This document shows positions 63,061 to 64,000 of a DNA stretch of 64,000 nt, piece by piece. This DNA is from Metopolophium dirhodum (Eukaryota; Arthropoda; Insecta; Hemiptera; Aphididae). The stretch spans positions 248,001-312,000 of the forward strand of contig NC_083563.1 of assembly GCF_019925205.1 (NCBI RefSeq), read 5' to 3'. Position 1 is the first letter of the stretch, and each line of letters opens with the position of its first letter. The notes under the pieces are model-generated. The model saw only the letters and a program-made list of their open reading frames with translations, searched no databases and was not told the DNA's origin. The position numbers and the translations under genes were made by a program.

Positions 63061-63288
63061 TCTTTTGTTTTTCACGTCGCTTTTGAAAACGACTAGGAAA
63101 TTTTTACTTTTGACCCCCCAAAGTACCAACTAGATTCACTTTCCTATCAGAAAAGTTACTGTTGAAGAAAATCCAAGCACTTTTACTGTCTTAAAAGGTT
63201 ATGACGGACACAAAAATAAAAAAAAATAAAAAAAAAAACACACATCATTGTAAAATCAATACATTCATCGCTTCGCTCAGAATCTAAA
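63057..63288 (-). mobile_element. AGATTCTGAGCG-family repeat, head part of the split minus copy
   Basis: Runs from TTTTTCTTTTGTTTTTCACG through CAAAGTACCAACTAGATTCA to CATCATTGTAAAATCAATAC and CGCTCAGAATCTAAAA. Together with 60352-61588 it makes one full minus-orientation copy. The ORF 63183-63368 is an artefact. Confidence 0.8.
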
Positions 63289-63396
63289 ACAAAAACGATT
63301 TTGTCAACAACTAGTATTGAGCGCTTAAATATTCCGGTTTTTTTCAATTTTATTTTAGTTTTTCCCAATTATTTGAATATTGGGATTTTCTTCGCT

Positions 63397-64000
63397 ATTT
63401 TAGATTCTGAGCGGAGTGAGGAATGTAATGGTTTTACAATCATGTTTATTTCTTTTTTATTCTGTAAACACTTTTTCTCCCTCTAAACTTCCTCAAAAGT
63501 ATCAAGTATAGTATATTTTCTGAAAGGTTATGTTTTTGAGTTGGTACTTTAGAGCGGTCATTTTTCGATTTTCGAAACGCTACTCGAAATAAAAGCGGTT
63601 AAAGGAGAAAAAACGTACGATTTCACGATTTTATTATATTAAATAATTACGGACGACGTTTTCTACCAGAAATATTGCTTCAAATAAAAAATGACAAGAT
63701 ATATTTTTTGTTGTATTTTGGATTTTGTTCCTTACGGTTTAAAGTTCAGAAAATTTTATTTATTTTTGAGCTATTTATAGACATTTTAATTTTGGTAGTT
63801 TTTTGTTGTAATTCGGTTAAAAACATTCTAAAAACTTGAAATTTGGATTGTTTACTTATATTAGCTTTACCTAGACATGGTAAAATTTTCAAAACATTTG
63901 AGCGACTTATGAGCTTTTTCTTTTATTTTATATTTTTTTTCATTTATATGATATTTCCTAATTATAAATTATAATTATAATTATATAAATTACCTATTTA
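63397..64000 (+). mobile_element. Divergent AGATTCTGAGCG-family member, running off the right edge
   Basis: Begins TTTTAGATTCTGAGCGGAGT and TTTTACAATCATGTTT. It keeps the general layout (GGTACTTTAGAGCGGTC, then the CATTTTAATTTTGG-type body) but differs at many positions from the other copies, suggesting a second subfamily. Confidence 0.5.

Overview
The window is A+T-rich animal nuclear DNA with spliced genes. Mixed-length introns, dense A+T microsatellites, many MITEs and tRNA-derived SINEs, and several cuticle-protein genes together suggest a hemipteran insect, most probably an aphid. That placement is inference from gene content and repeat style; no species marker was found.

Six gene models are supportable. 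On the minus strand, from the left: a secreted Pro/Gln-rich protein running off the left edge (exons <1-380 and 3400-3414), and a Rebers-Riddiford (RR) cuticle protein at 18359-19846. On the plus strand: a GC-rich RR-2 cuticle protein at 34585-36854, an unrecognised secreted protein at 44387-49661, and an RR-2 cuticle protein at 53450-54230. On the minus strand at 55722-56477 lie two internal exons of a larger gene, possibly a BEACH-domain protein. The five secreted-protein genes share one architecture: a first coding exon of only 2-5 codons (MMCFK, MFAK, MAFR, MEAW, MK) ending in GTAAG, then a phase-0 intron that splits the signal peptide. The longest plain ORF therefore gives a wrong N terminus for each of them. 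TATA-like boxes sit at the expected distance upstream.

The RR proteins would be secreted by epidermis and bind chitin through the RR domain, with Ala/Pro/Tyr/Val-rich flanks helping to crosslink cuticle. The two unrecognised secreted proteins share their gene architecture but have no complete RR domain.

Most of the rest is repeat. There is a tRNA-head SINE (530-783, 18931-19197, 40788-41085, plus fragments at 16911 and 31190). There is a hAT-type non-autonomous element with an 8-bp target duplication (15277-16096), a TA-flanked MITE (28251-28615), a palindromic MITE with tandem core (45891-46395), LINE-like debris (58141-58724) and a possible Helitron end (29721-29724). One unnamed family, whose edge reads TTTTAGATTCTGAGCG, occurs at about eight places (12349, 20609, 32209, 41522, 41706, 60352, 61585, 63397). 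At 60352-63288 one complete copy sits inside another in opposite orientation, giving about 1.2-kb inverted arms.

I found no rRNA, bona fide tRNA, CRISPR array or bacterial-type operon, and no convincing new multi-gene system. The best leads are the nested inverted repeat, the palindromic MITE, the 44-bp perfect palindrome, the two unrecognised secreted proteins and the mini-first-exon architecture.
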